DNA of 64,000 bases from Reticulitermes speratus. Taxonomy: Eukaryota > Arthropoda > Insecta > Blattodea > Rhinotermitidae. Each line of letters begins with the position of its first letter. The stretch's first letter is position 1. Location of the stretch: contig JAJKFL010000011.1 in the NCBI GenBank assembly GCA_021186555.1, forward strand, positions 1,949,001 through 2,013,000, in the 5' to 3' direction. Shown here piece by piece: positions 12,048 to 22,403 of this stretch. The notes under the pieces were generated by a model. That model was given only the letters and a program-made list of their open reading frames with translations. It made no database searches and was not told the DNA's origin. Made by a program: the position numbers and the translations under genes.

Positions 12048-12093
12048 ACCTCCCTGAAGATGGCCATATGGTTGGCCGAAACATGTAGGAGGT
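12048..12093 (+). ncRNA. Hammerhead ribozyme-like motif (type I), best stem I
   Basis: The order of parts matches a type I hammerhead. Stem I 5' strand is ACCTCC (12048-12053), followed by core CTGAAGA (12054-12060), stem II GGCC/GGCC (12062-12065 with 12074-12077), and core GAAAC with mini stem III and cleavage triplet GTA (GAAACATGTA, 12078-12087). Stem I 3' strand is GGAGGT (12088-12093), perfectly complementary over six pairs. Cleavage would fall after A12087. One unpaired T follows CTGAAGA, a deviation from the textbook core shared by all copies here. Such short-stem-III hammerheads are known from Penelope-like elements and may act as dimers. Activity is not shown. Confidence 0.6.
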
Positions 12094-12290
12094 CGAGATG
12101 TGCTGTCTTTTGGGATATTACGCGCGTCGTGTGGTAATTGTTTACCGACGTTTCGGTACCATCTTGACCCGTGAAAATGGGACCGATACGTTGTCCCGAA
12201 ACGTCGATAAACAATTACCACACAACGCCGCGTAATATCCCAGAAGAGCGCAGATCTCATCAACATCACGGCGGAAGCCTAAAATCAAGG
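12094..12290. repeat. Foldback repeat family A (ACGTTTCGG subtype)
   Basis: The arms GGGATATTACGCG, GTGTGGTAATTGTTTA and CCGACGTTTCGG are mirrored by CCGAAACGTCGATAAACA, ATTACCACAC and CGCGTAATATCCC. It directly follows the hammerhead-like motif. The centre keeps degenerate AAGATGG and GGTACCGAAACG blocks on the minus strand, related to the hammerhead core. Confidence 0.75.
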
Positions 12291-12453
12291 TTATGTAGGA
12301 GGTCATTGTGTGTATAAACTAATTCCAATTTACGAGATTGATGCATGTATTGGGTACTCAGTATAAATTTGTGCTAATGCATAATGATTTATTTCAGGTT
12401 ATCATACATCTACGCAATCTGTGCACGCAGTTATATAAACTTGACAACACATA

Positions 12454-12458
12454 CTACT

Positions 12459-12493
<35 letters not shown>

Positions 12494-12520
12494 TATACTG
12501 TTACTGTTACTACTACTACT
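12454..12520. repeat. ACT/TACT microsatellite
   Basis: ACT triplets, interrupted by TATATACTGTTACTGTT, lie directly upstream of a SINE head. Confidence 0.9.
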
Positions 12521-12815
12521 GGACCCGGGATAGCATAGTCAGTACAGTGACTAAGCTACGGGCTGGGCGACCAGGGGTTCGAATCCTAGCAGGGGAAAGG
12601 TTTTTTCCTTCTCCAAAACTCCCAGACTGGCTCTGGGGCCGACGGAGCCTCCTATTCAATGGGTGGCGGGGGCCCTTTTTCCGGGGATAAAGCGGCCGGG
12701 GCGTGAGGCTGGCCACTCGCCTCCATCTAGTACCGAGGCTAAGAATGACTGGAGCTTACCTTCATTCCCTTATAGGCCTTCATGGCGTATGAAGTGACTT
12801 TGCCCATGATCATCA
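12521..12815 (+). mobile_element. tRNA-derived SINE, family S2, full-length copy
   Basis: The tRNA-like head starts GGACCCGGGATAGCATAGTC; the B box GGTTCGAATCC is at 12576-12586. The body contains CTCTGGGGCCGACGGAGCC, CCGGGGATAAAGCGGCCGGG and a 3' section with AAGAATGACTGGAGCT and CCTTCATGGCGTATG. A related minus copy is at 44.8 kb, a 3' fragment at 48.9 kb and a diverged body at 56.8 kb. The middle body block is shared with family S4 at 20.3 kb. Confidence 0.85.
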
Positions 12816-13507
12816 TCGATGTTACTCATTTCAGGTCTTGCTCACCGGTCACGTTAGCAGTCCCACCCAATAAACCTATAAGTCAATTTTTGTCAACCAC
12901 GGTGACATCTCCACCGCAATTAAAGTTCAGCCCTCAGGTGGTTTCATCACGATTCCGCTCAGCGCTGCACCATCACGTCAGAAGTTGTTTGTATGATACT
13001 TCGGGTTGTGATTAAAAGTGTGGTTAGATTTGATGAAGTGTCAAGTGAAATAAAGGCGGGACAGTGTGTGATGTCTGCGGAGTTACGAAACGCTCGATAT
13101 AGAGAAGGAAGGGGAAAGAACAGTGAAATAGATGGGAATAGTGTTGGCTGATGTCTTATGACACGTCGCAGTAGGCCTAAAGAAGTGGAGTGTAGGAGGA
13201 GGGGTTGTAATGACACTTTTTTATGAGTCAAAGTTTCGAATATAATGCAGCTGGAAGTAGGGTAAACCCGTGAAGATTCGCGATATTTTTGTGATGACGT
13301 TCACGGCATTGCGTGATGAGAAGAACTTGCAAATTCCAGGAGCAGCGGGTGGATAGCTATGGGCATACATCTTTTTACCGCCTGTTTTATCAACACTGCC
13401 GCCATGTTTTCTGAAGAGGTGAGAAAAGGACTAGATTTATTGTACCGCATTTATCTCTGGTGGTAGTCTTAAAAGTCCTTTACAGGTCATAGTTTTTTGG
13501 CTAGAAA
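12816..13507. other. No gene seen; mixed composition
   Basis: CpG is more frequent here than upstream. Open frames of up to 90 codons have no recognisable product. The right boundary is the 5' truncation point of a LINE. Confidence 0.4.
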
Positions 13508-14905
13508 TATGAACATCTACACACTAACAACATATTGGTCCCAGAACAGCTGGTTTTAGGAAAGGTATATCTACAGAAAAGGCTGCATCCAAACTAAATG
13601 ATAGTGTGTTTAAATCTCTTAACCAAAAAATACATGTTGGAGGAATTTTCTGTGATCTAACGAAGGCCTTTGACTGTGTAAATCATGACATTTTGTTATC
13701 TAAATTACATTTCTATGGCATTCAAGGAGTAATGGCAGATTGGTTCAGATCCTATTTAACAAACAGACAACAGAAAGTCGAAATAAGATCTAGTTCAACT
13801 CGAAAATTTTCCTCTGACTGGGGTACGATGAAACATGGAGTCCCCCAAAGGTCCATTCTAGGGCCCTTATTGTTCATAATTTATATCAATGACCTTCCAC
13901 TGAGAATAAATTCCTTGTCAGAACCAATATTATTTGCTGATGACATAATCTCTAACAGAAAGTTTGAAGATTTTTGTACGATATCAAACTCAGTTCTCTC
14001 CAGTATGATTGAATGGTTCTCAGCAAACAAGTTAGTCCTAAATATAGAGAAAACAAATATAATGAAATTTGTAACAAATAATTCACCACAATATTCATTG
14101 ACTATTGGTTATAAAGATATGTACGTAGAAGAAAAACTAAATTCAAAATTTCTTGGCTTACATCTTGATAACCACCTAAATTGGAAAGGTCATATTGATC
14201 AAATGATACCTAAATTAAGTGGAGCATGTTATGCAGTTAGGTCAGTGTTCCACATCAGCAACATTAACACTCTCGAGTCAATTTATTTCGCATATTTTCA
14301 CTCTATTGTACAATACTGAATAATTTTTTGGGGAAATTCGTCCAACAGCAGGAAGATATTTACATTACAAAAGAAAATCATCAGAATTATGGTTGGTGCA
14401 CGTCCTAGAACTTCATGCAGAAGTCTATTTAAAAAACTAGAGATTTTGCCTGTTCCATGCCAATATATATTTTCATTAATGAACTTCCTCGTTGATAATC
14501 AATAAAACTTTCAAACAAATTCATCAATACACAGTATTAATACAAGCAATAAGCACCATCTTCATAGACCAATTGTCAACCTATCATGCTTTCAGAAAAG
14601 TACATTCTATTCCAGTATCAGGATCTTCAATAGCTTACCGTGTAAAATAAAAAATCTTAAGAATGAAAAGGCACAATTTAAAGCAGCACTAAGAAGATAC
14701 TTAAATGCACACTCCTTTTACTCTGTAGATGAATTTCTTATGAGTACTGTTAACCTATAATACTGACGTCTAAGACTGCACATAGAATGTTTAAAGCATT
14801 TTGCAATGTACATTTTTATATGATTTTGTATGTTATGACTTATTCCACATCCTCTTGTCTTGTGACAAAATTATGGATCCATGGAATGTATATATGTATG
14901 TATGT
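13508..14905 (+). pseudogene. 5'-truncated non-LTR retrotransposon reverse transcriptase (Jockey/CR1-like)
   Basis: The reading frame from about 13540 gives AGFRKGISTEKA, then GGIFCDLTKAFDCVNH (RT motif with the first catalytic Asp), a block reading GVPQRSILGPLLFIIYINDL, the FADD motif (catalytic Asp pair), NIEKTNIMKF and FLGLHLDNHLNWKGHI. After a stop at 14317-14319 (QY*IIFWGN) the frame continues through a second stop near 14502 to the C-terminal NSLP, AALRRYLNAHSFYSVDEF and a stop at 14758-14760. Damage includes a frameshift near 13547, Gly to Arg in the usual GVPQGS, and apparent loss of three residues just after FADD. The 3' tail ends in an ATGT-rich simple repeat (to ~14905). It is an inactive copy lacking the N-terminal endonuclease. 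Confidence 0.93.
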
Positions 14906-15881
14906 AAGCTCGTAAAAGTGAAGAGCGCACTTTCACATCATTACATTGTACTGTATAGGTTAAGTTCGAAGTTTGTGCACAAATGCTTTGTTTCGATGGT
15001 ACCTGCTTAGCTTCAGAGGCTTTCCAATCGTAGTTGCGTGAGTTTTACTGTTTGCCTCTAACCCAAAACAAAAGTTGATTTACCCTAACACAGTTATGCA
15101 AACACATGTATGCTGTTTGCAGGTTATTTGGTACAGTGTTGTCAGCTTTGAAAACATTGCATGTTATAATACCCTGTTTTATGCTGCTGATAAGTCATGT
15201 CTACAGCACGGGGGGAGGAGGAGGAGGAAGAAGAAGAAGATGTATTTATCTGGGGCAAATGGGGAGGTTGAAAAAGGATTCAGCAAAATGTGGCAGCAAA
15301 ATAAAGCTGCCCACATCAGTACCAAGCTCCAATATACCTTTAATGCCTATCAAGAATGGCAGTTGGAGTGTCCACAAAGTGAAAAAGGCATTTGGTGTAT
15401 CTTGGTAAACAGTGCTAAAATATGATGCTGAATGTCCAAGCTTTGCAGACACAGAAGAAAAGGAGAAGCCTCAGCCTGATTATGTAGTTAAGCACAAAAG
15501 GATTCAAAGTTGCATTCTTGCTAGGCATTGAATTGCATTTGGTAAATTATGTTTTAAGAATTCAGGTGTTAGGATTTGATTTGCATGTCAGTTCAATTTG
15601 TCATCTTGTATTTTGACAGGCAGTACTGTCAGGCGGAGAAGTTCTGAAAACAGAGCAAGAAAAATGGCTCTCCAGTGTTTTTTTGGGGGGGGGGGGGGGG
15701 GGGGGGTAGCACTGCAGAGGTAGGTGTAGTCTGATCATATGTTGCCCTGAGAACCTGAATATGCTAAGGGCTTCAGTAGGCAGTCAGTCAGGTAGTCTGG
15801 ATGACTTCTGTAGCAAACTGTAAGAGCCTGCATATGATTAGAGATTGAGGATGCTCGTATGCAATTAAAGGAACACAGATG
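14906..15881. other. No gene seen; purine run and unassigned open frames
   Basis: A GGA/AGA purine tract lies at about 15209-15241. Overlapping frames at 15075-15425 (about 100 codons each) include the string GSWSVHKVKKAFGVSW, faintly like a helix-turn-helix of a transposase, but too weak to call. The rest is AT-rich. Confidence 0.35.
15685..15706. repeat. 22-bp G homopolymer
   Basis: An uninterrupted G run follows a T run. It may be a real simple repeat with quadruplex potential or, since such runs are error-prone, wrong in exact length. Confidence 0.8.
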
Positions 15882-15895
15882 AAACTGTGTTGTTT

Positions 15896-16274
15896 CATAC
15901 TTAATATTGTTTTCACCGTGCATCTTGTATATATTAAAAACAAGACCAACTGATGCACAATCACTATTAAAAAAAACTTTAATAGTAGTATTACATTAAA
16001 CCCGACATGTTTCGGTCAGGTACCTGACCATCTTCAGGGGTACACTACATTAAAATGCGTAGTACATATGTTAAACACACGTGAGATGTGAGCCTATAAG
16101 GTCTAGTCGTATATAAAGTTTTTTTAAAAAACACAGTCTTAAAGTCACTAGAAAATCACTAAAAACTGTTTTAAAAATAGTCAACACTTGTAATCCCACA
16201 ATAGTTCCACCTTATATAACTTACAAGTGTTGACTATTTTTAAAACAGTTTTTAGTGATTTTCTAGTGACTTTA
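15896..16274 (-). mobile_element. Non-autonomous foldback retroelement with hammerhead-like core
   Basis: The element is flanked by a perfect 14-bp direct repeat, AAACTGTGTTGTTT (15882-15895 and 16275-16288). It contains TTCACCGTGCAT (15912-15923), shared with the element at 19.5 kb, then a minus-strand hammerhead-like motif (16000-16041), then a nearly perfect inverted repeat with about 62-bp arms (16131-16192 and 16222-16283). The outer part of the left arm reads as a near reverse complement of the flanking duplication, as if target DNA had been copied into the fold. Long direct repeats fit target-primed retro-insertion better than cut-and-paste. Confidence 0.65.
16000..16041 (-). ncRNA. 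Hammerhead ribozyme-like motif
   Basis: On the minus strand the parts are stem I ACCC, core CTGAAGA, unpaired T, a strong stem II hairpin GGTCAGGT/ACCTGACC, core GAAAC with ATG and cleavage triplet GTC (GAAACATGTC), and stem I GGGT. The triplet GTC is the classical hammerhead cleavage site, and stem I is complementary over four pairs with a sequence different from the 12-kb copy. Confidence 0.6.
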
Positions 16275-16288
16275 AAACTGTGTTGTTT

Positions 16289-17204
16289 TATGTTATTGAA
16301 ATTAAGGAGCTGTGACATCTACAGGCAAAAAGTATGTGTAGAAACAGTAGTACAGTATTAAGAAAGATGGACTTTGACAGTTCTTGTTTACACTCATGTG
16401 CCTGGAACCACCATCTGACCAATGATAATTTTTAAATGTGTTACAATTGGAGATGGTTTTTGTTGTTTACTGATTTGTCTGTGACCAAATTTCTGACTAA
16501 ATACAAAAAAATTTATGAAATGTTTCATGTGTTACATAAGTAACATTTATGTGCTGTGGCTTATTTCATTAGTGGACCCACATGTCACCAAGTTAAGCAC
16601 TGAGTTTCTGAACATGGCTTCAAAAAATAATATTTTTTGGTGACATTTCTTTCACACACACTTGCTCACGCACACACACACACTTCTTATTTGTTCCAGC
16701 CACTGGGTTTGCATACCTGTAAGGAAAGCTATCCAAGATCAGCGCTAGTAAATTAATAATTGAACATCTGGAAGAATGATCAGATCTGATTTCAGCAAAC
16801 TTTCTTATCCCACATATCATTCATTATTAATTCCTTCCACAGTCATCATTTTAATATACTTCAGTGTTGAGTATATTCTATAAAGAGAAATATTTCTCAT
16901 GAAATCATTGCATCTTTCAAAATGACAATCTTCCCTGTTGACTATTGGTAACATTTATTCTAAGGAAACAGTCCGTGTTTGTGAATCAGCTGCAGAAGTT
17001 TTCTTTCACCCACAAGTGAAGGTGGAATAATTCAAACCAAAATCATCAAGGAACAGTAAGATGACTGGGATTGTGGAAGTTGTGGCAGGCATTTTGAAGG
17101 CTAGAGGAAGAAAACTGAGCCTCTTGACCAACATGTACTTTCTGTGATGTCTTGTGCCACAGTGAGTTTCAGAAAGTAAATGAAGAATCATTATATTAAC
17201 ATAA
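16289..17204. other. No gene seen; CA microsatellite
   Basis: AT-rich sequence with a short CA-rich stretch near 16655-16682. Short open frames have no recognisable product. Confidence 0.4.
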
Positions 17205-17695
17205 GAACTTAATGCAGACTATACAAAACATTGATAAGACCTGTCTTACTGTATGGAGCCGAAACATGGGCAACCACAAAATGTGATGAAAATAAAATCA
17301 AAACTTTTGAAAGGAAAATCCTTAGACGAATATATGGACCAGTAAATGAAGGAGGAAGATGGCAAATCAGATATAATGATGAATTATGCCAGCTGTTTAA
17401 TGAACCAGAAATAGTAAAAGAAGTTAAATCAAAGAGAGTAAGATGGTTGGGACACCTATTTAGAACAGAAGAGCAATATCCATGCAGAAAACTTACATTC
17501 ACCAGACCCTACAGTACACGAAAAATTGGATGACCACCAAAAAGATGGCTTGACTGTGCGGAAGAAGATCTTAGAGAGTGTGCAGTAAGCAGATGGAAAA
17601 CAATAACACTGGACAGAGTCCAATGGAAGAGTATCACTAAGGCGGTCAAGGCTGGAAAACAGCTGTCGAACCAATGATGAAATGAAATGAAGAAT
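17205..17695 (+). pseudogene. 3' end of RTE-like non-LTR retrotransposon
   Basis: The frame from 17216 reads LIRPVLLYGAETWA, then ERKILRRIYGP, GGRWQIRYNDEL, KRVRWLGHLFRTEE, a stop at 17531-17533, then PPKRWLDCAEEDLRE and DRVQWKSITKAVKAGKQ to a stop near 17679. This is the typical C-terminal region downstream of the reverse transcriptase in insect RTE-type endonuclease-reverse transcriptase proteins. The 3' end has an AATGA-type simple tail (AATGATGAAATGAAATGAA), usual for the clade. Only the last ~150 codons are present, with one in-frame stop: a 5'-truncated dead copy. Confidence 0.9.
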
Positions 17696-18226
17696 GGAGT
17701 TTTCGTGTGTGTTGCTTGTGAAATGAACATTGATTGTAGCATTGCCACGAATACTATTTCTTAATTTGGACATGTAATAAACATGAAATTTGTGATTTTA
17801 CGCCTGATGGTTCTGAAACCAGTATTTTATTACATTTTGTGTTATATAGGTTGTATTAACCAAGTAATTCGAAACGGACCTCATGAAAACTATTTCTTAT
17901 TGCATGCATATGTTCTTGTAGATTTGTTATTTTATTTTATTTTTGTGGAGGTTCTTGCTGCATAAGTAAAGATTCTGTGTACCTTAAATTTGTTAGATAT
18001 AACTGCAGTATTTCTCATCAACGCCATGTTTCTAATTATTGACTTGCAGACAGTATTTCATACATAATGCCTAAGTTTGTTTGTTATCTAATTCCATATC
18101 AAATTTTGTTCAAATACGAAGGCATTTTGTGACTGCCCTTGTTCTGTCTTCACGCATCATTCTGTTTGCCACATGCAGGAACGAGAGACATGTTAAAGTG
18201 TGACGTCAGGAGCGAGTAATGGCGGA
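17696..18226. other. No gene seen
   Basis: AT-rich sequence that becomes CpG-containing toward the right. A GTGACGTCAGG block just before the minisatellite (around 18200) already contains the CRE core found in the array. Confidence 0.4.
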
Positions 18227-19112
18227 GTGTGGGTAGTTGCACGTACAGTTGTGCCTGTCGGATGAATGACGTCATATACATAGTGTGGGTAGTTGCACGT
18301 ACAGTTGTGCCTGTCGGATGAATGACGTCATATACATAGTGTGGGTAGTTGCACGTACAGTGTGTGCCTGTCGGATGAATGACGTCATATACATAGTGTG
18401 GGTAGTTGCACGTACAGTGTGTGCCTGTCGTATGAATGACGTCATATACATAGTGTGGGTAGTTGCACGTACAGTGTGTGCCTGTCGTATGAATGACGTC
18501 ATATACATAGTGTGGGTAGTTGCAAGTACAGTGTGTGCCTGTCGGATGAATGACGTCATATACATAGTGTGGATAGTTGCACGTACAGTGTGTGCCTGTC
18601 GGATGAATGACGTCATATACATAGTGTGGGTAGTTGCACGTACAGTGTGTGCCTGTCCGGTGAATGACGTCATATACATAGTGTGGGTAGTTGCACGTAC
18701 AGTGTGTGCCTGTCGGATGAATGACGTCATATACATAGTGTGGGTAGTTGCACGTACAGTGTGTGCCTGTCGTATGAATGACGTCATATACATAGTGTGG
18801 GTAGTTGCACGTACAGTGTGTGCCTGTCGATGAATGACGTCATATACATAGTGTGGGTAGTTGCACGTACAGTGTGTGCCTGTCGTATGAATGACGTCAT
18901 ATACATAGTGTGGTAGTTGCACGTACAATGTGTGCCTGTCGTATGAATGACGTCATATACATAGTGTGGGTAGTTGCACGTACAGTGTGTGCCTGTCGGA
19001 TGAATGACGTCATATACTAGTGTGGGTAGTTGCACGTACAGTGTGTGCCTGTCGGATGAATGACGTAATATACATATGTGGGTAGTTGCACGTACAGTGT
19101 GTGCCTGTCGAT
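18227..19112. repeat. 57-bp minisatellite with a CRE octamer in almost every unit
   Basis: The unit starts GTGTGGGTAGTTGCACGTAC and includes TGTGCCTGTCGGATGA and ATGACGTCATATACATA. There are about 15.5 copies with small variants (CGGATGA or CGTATGA, occasional one-base gains or losses). TGACGTCA, the palindromic cAMP-response-element octamer bound by CREB/ATF proteins, is kept in nearly all units (changed to TGACGTAA in the penultimate one). The long frames on both strands here are a product of the 57 = 3 x 19 unit length. Confidence 0.95.
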
Positions 19113-19339
19113 GGGGGAAGTACGAGGGAAATGCGTTACCCCTGATATAACCTGCACACTCCAGAGGCTCCCAAAGCAAGTAAAACATTCCCTCTTTAGT
19201 AATGTGGGTGAACTTTTATTCAGCAGCTGCTTTACTCGCAGAGGTGAATTAACATACATTATGATGATTTGAAATTGGAGAATGTATATAAATAGTGTTC
19301 CGATGTTTATATTCTTCACGAAACCCTGTTAGTGGTCAA

Positions 19340-19440
19340 ACCAGGAATGATGAGATGAGCGAGATATATAGCACGCATGGGGGAGACAAAATGCTTAAAA
19401 ATTATAGTTCGAAAAACCTGAAGTAAAGAGATAACTTGAG
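19340..19440 (+). pseudogene. Short decayed LINE 3' fragment
   Basis: The stretch ATGAGATGAGCGAGATATAT, CACGCATGGGGGAGA and AGAGGCATAGATAGGAGCAT parallels the RRMRWAGHVARMGE...RRRWED portion of the RTE-like 3' ends at 29.6 and 46.7 kb. It has many stops. Confidence 0.45.
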
Positions 19441-19493
19441 AGACAGAGGCATAGATAGGAGCATATGAGTGTACGGCGGTCTCTCTCACACAA

Positions 19494-19706
19494 ATTTTAG
19501 TCTTAATTCACCGTGCATTTTTGTATTATAGACAGTTACCAACAAATACACAAACCATAAATAAAGGCATAAATCAACCTTTTATCATATTTAACCCCTG
19601 ATGATGTCTCCTCGCGAGCCGAAACATGTGTAGGGTTTTAATTATGATAAAAGGTTGATTTATGCCTTTATTTATGGTTTGTGCATTTGTTGGTAACTGT
19701 CTATAA
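19494..19706 (+). mobile_element. 213-bp foldback retroelement with hammerhead-like core and TSD
   Basis: A perfect 12-bp direct repeat TCTCTCACACAA flanks it (19482-19493 and 19707-19718). After about 31 bp of single-strand leader containing TTCACCGTGCAT come two almost perfect 64-bp inverted arms (19525-19588 and 19644-19707) enclosing a hammerhead-like motif. The architecture (TSD, leader, arm, ribozyme-like core, arm, TSD) parallels the 33.3-kb element. There is no protein. Confidence 0.7.
19593..19637 (+). ncRNA. Hammerhead ribozyme-like motif
   Basis: The parts are stem I AACCC (19593-19597), core CTGATGA (19598-19604), stem II region 19605-19620 (GTCTC...GAGCC with one mismatch), GAAA (19621-19624), a three-pair stem III ACA/TGT closed by TG, cleavage triplet GTA ending at 19632, and stem I GGGTT (19633-19637). 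Stem I is complementary over five pairs and stem III is longer than in the other copies. Both changes preserve pairing, which argues for RNA structure. Confidence 0.6.
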
Positions 19707-19719
19707 TCTCTCACACAAC

Positions 19720-20315
19720 TTTAAATTTCGGTAGAACAATTAATGGAATACAACCTGTTGGAAATTAAATGATATGGCCGTGTTCCTGATGACGTACATG
19801 AAACTGCCCTTGGTTCAAACTCATATGTATTGTTTTATTTTATTCAATACAGCTTCGGCATTAGGAAAGACAAATAACCAAGTGCATGTTTCGTAGCTCC
19901 CTCGCCATGGGGCGCTCCGATCGACGGATCCAGTAATTAATCTCAAACAACAAATGCCATCGAATGAAAGAAGAACACCCGCATGAGATGATTTCAATTG
20001 TTCCAGAGCATCGCTTTAATTTATTATGTGTCATATGTTTAGGAAAGATCCATTTCACCTCCTTCACATTACCCAGTCAGGTCAGATACAGAGGTTTAAA
20101 AAAACAAAGAAACTGAAGTAGATTTTGCTACGGCAGACTCTTATGCTGGAAATACATTGGGTTCGGCGTACTCGATATAATTCATATTAAAGGCAATAAC
20201 GGGAATGTTTATTTAAAATCTGGCAGTCGCTAAGTTGGTCAAGAAATGTCCCTGCTTTTATGGAATCCGATTATTCGCCAAATTCCGTCATTAAGCCCTA
20301 TCATGTTACAACTGA
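19720..20315. other. No gene seen
   Basis: Mixed composition with CpG present. One 68-codon minus-strand frame has no recognisable product. Confidence 0.4.
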
Positions 20316-20640
20316 GGGGCACGCGGTGGCGCAGTTGGTTGAGGCACTGCGCTACAAACCGGAACGTCGCGGGTTCGATTCCCGATGGTGTCACTGGAAT
20401 TTTTCACTGACATAATCGTTTCGGTCGCACTATGGCCCTGGGGTCGACTCAGCCTCTAACAGAAATGAGTACCAGGAATCCTTCCTGGGGGTGAAGGCGG
20501 CCGGTGCGTAGGGCTGACAACCTTACCATCTTCATGTGCCGATTGTCTAAAAACCTGGGAGCCTCGACCTCCTGGAGCCCTAAGGGCCTGTCAAGGTCTG
20601 TAATGGGATTGCTTTACCTTTATGTTACAACTGAACCCAG
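20316..20640 (+). mobile_element. tRNA-derived SINE, family S4
   Basis: The A box TGGCGCAGTTGG is at 20327-20338 and the B box GGTTCGATTCC at 20372-20382, in a head that reads like a tRNA gene (GGGGCACGCGGTGGCGCAG). The body includes GGCCCTGGGGTCGACTCAGC, CCTGGGGGTGAAGGCGGCCG and a 3' part AGCCCTAAGGGCCTGTCA. The GGGGTGAAGGCGGCCGGTGC core is shared with family S2. Confidence 0.88.
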
Positions 20641-20997
20641 CACATTTCTGCAGGGTTCTGATAATTGTGGGATGGATGTTAAACAAGTAACATTCAGTAA
20701 GGTCATAAACGTTAAACGAGAGTTATTACAACGTTAAACGTAGTCTAGTGAAGTATCATTAGACTATTTGGCATGGCACATCTCATGATCCGCCTAAAAC
20801 TGCTGCCAACATTTCAAGCTCTTATCTCTATTGGACGAGTTACGGCTGCGGCAGAGAGACACTTTTTATTATGTGTGTGTGTGTGTCTATTAATATTTCA
20901 GATTATGAAGCGCTTTCTTCCAATGCATCCCGATTTCCGAAAGAGCATTTTCTTTTTTGGAAGGTTCTTATGTTTCTCCCGTTTGCCTTTCTGGTAG

Positions 20998-21196
20998 GAA
21001 CAACATGTAGGTGAACATGAGTATGAGCATTGGTGGAATGATGCTGGAGGGAAAACAGAAGTACTCGGAGAAAAACCTGTCCTATTGCCACTTTGTCCAC
21101 CATAAATCTCACATAGACTGATCTGGTATCGAGCCCGAGCCTCGGCGGTGAGAGGCCGGTGACTAACCGCCTGAGCTATGGCACGGCCCGTCAACG
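20998..21196 (-). mobile_element. tRNA-derived SINE, family S3
   Basis: On the minus strand the head reads CGGGCCGTGCCATAGCTCAG, GCGGTTAGTCACCGGCC and a B-box-like GGGCTCGATACC. The body has TGTGAGATTTATGGTGGAC, TTTTTCTCCGAG and CATCATTCCACC. Related plus-strand copies are at 35.1 and 46.25 kb, and a 3' fragment is at 24.1 kb. Confidence 0.75.
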
Positions 21197-21221
21197 TGAC
21201 TTGCATTTAAAGATTCAGCTC

Positions 21222-21278
21222 GTACCGCGCAGTAAACACACTCCGTCTCAGTTATAAAAACCAGTCAGTTAATGCCGC
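21222..21278 (-). repeat. Dispersed repeat B, fragment
   Basis: TACCGCGCAGTAAACACACT, CCGTCTCAGTTATA and CCAGTCAGTTAATGC are the reverse complement of the end of the 114-bp unit at 61.8-62.3 kb. Confidence 0.75.
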
Positions 21279-22403
21279 TGTTTTTCCGAGATCCGTACAA
21301 AATCTAAACATATATTCTCTGGGCAGAATGTAGAATTTCTACAACAGTCACTTACCGTGACTGTTGTAGAAGACTGATAAGAAATTTAACAGTAAAACTT
21401 GCTAAAACAGATCCTGAAGGAAATGCAGACCTGCCCCGTCGGGAAATTTGTGTGGTCTGAGGATGCGTATTGAACGCTATCCACCAACTGTACATACTGA
21501 TTAATGCGAAGATGGACGGGAGGAAGGGGCGAAGTTAACACAAAATTGCGTTTTTTTAGTTGTTTTATGCTGATGTAATCTCCCTTACGAATCATTCTGT
21601 CTGGAATTTACAACATCCCACCTTGACAAAATGCGTTTAGAACCCTTTAGTGGACTGCTGGAAAAAATAAGAAGGTAAGAAAGACAGAAATGAGGCCAGA
21701 CTGGAGTGCACTTTTCTCCATATTTTCTTACATACCCCAGTCACATTTACGTTTATTTAGTGCTGATTTAAAAATAGTAGTGGGGTAATTAGAATTAATT
21801 TCCGCTTCGTATCGTTAAATACACTGTCTCGCTGATTTCGAAACATTTGTAGGCTACCTCTGTGAAGTAATTTTAGCAGTTATACTTAACTTATGTTACG
21901 TGTTGGCCGTTACGACGTGCTGTCCTTCACATGAGGCAACTTTTGTATTAAACTGTCCATATGTATTGATTCATGTTACTTTCAAGCAAATTTTCAATGC
22001 AACTCTCTTCACGTCCGTATAGCAGTTTGTTTTCTCTCACTTCCTGCTAAGGACGCTTACAAAGTGGAGAAAAAAAAACTGGAAATATATCATCTGTGAG
22101 TGTAGTGTCAATTTGTATCATGTTATTTCTGGTTTGTGATGCGAATCTTATATATATGGGATATGTTTTGCTGTTGTATCTAGGAGTTATTAGTTCTGTT
22201 AAATGAAAATCAGTCTGAAATAAAAAAATGTCCATGTCCTTTTGCGTACGATCATAAGCAGGTTTCCGCTGTATTATGAAATGTAAGTTCACAGATACAC
22301 ACTTTTTGTCATAAACCGGTTAGGAGTTACAGTAGACAAACTGGTCGCAGCTTATTGTTTTTAACAAATATGTAACTTCTATTGATTTTATGTGTGTGTA
22401 TCT
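21279..22403. other. No gene seen; short hairpin
   Basis: A small perfect inverted repeat lies near 21340-21372 (TACAACAGTCAC with GTGACTGTTGTA). Otherwise only short open frames without recognisable products. Confidence 0.4.

Noticed and set aside
15075..15425. Possible transposase N-terminal helix-turn-helix in overlapping ~100-codon frames
   Set aside because: The resemblance is limited to a few residues and starts in a simple purine repeat; there is no catalytic domain nearby.
18272..18928. 218-codon minus-strand and 182-codon plus-strand frames
   Set aside because: They are the 57-bp minisatellite; unit length is divisible by three.
20316..20395. Functional tRNA gene at the S4 head
   Set aside because: The sequence is tRNA-like but followed by the SINE body, and the 3' acceptor strand does not pair with the 5' strand.
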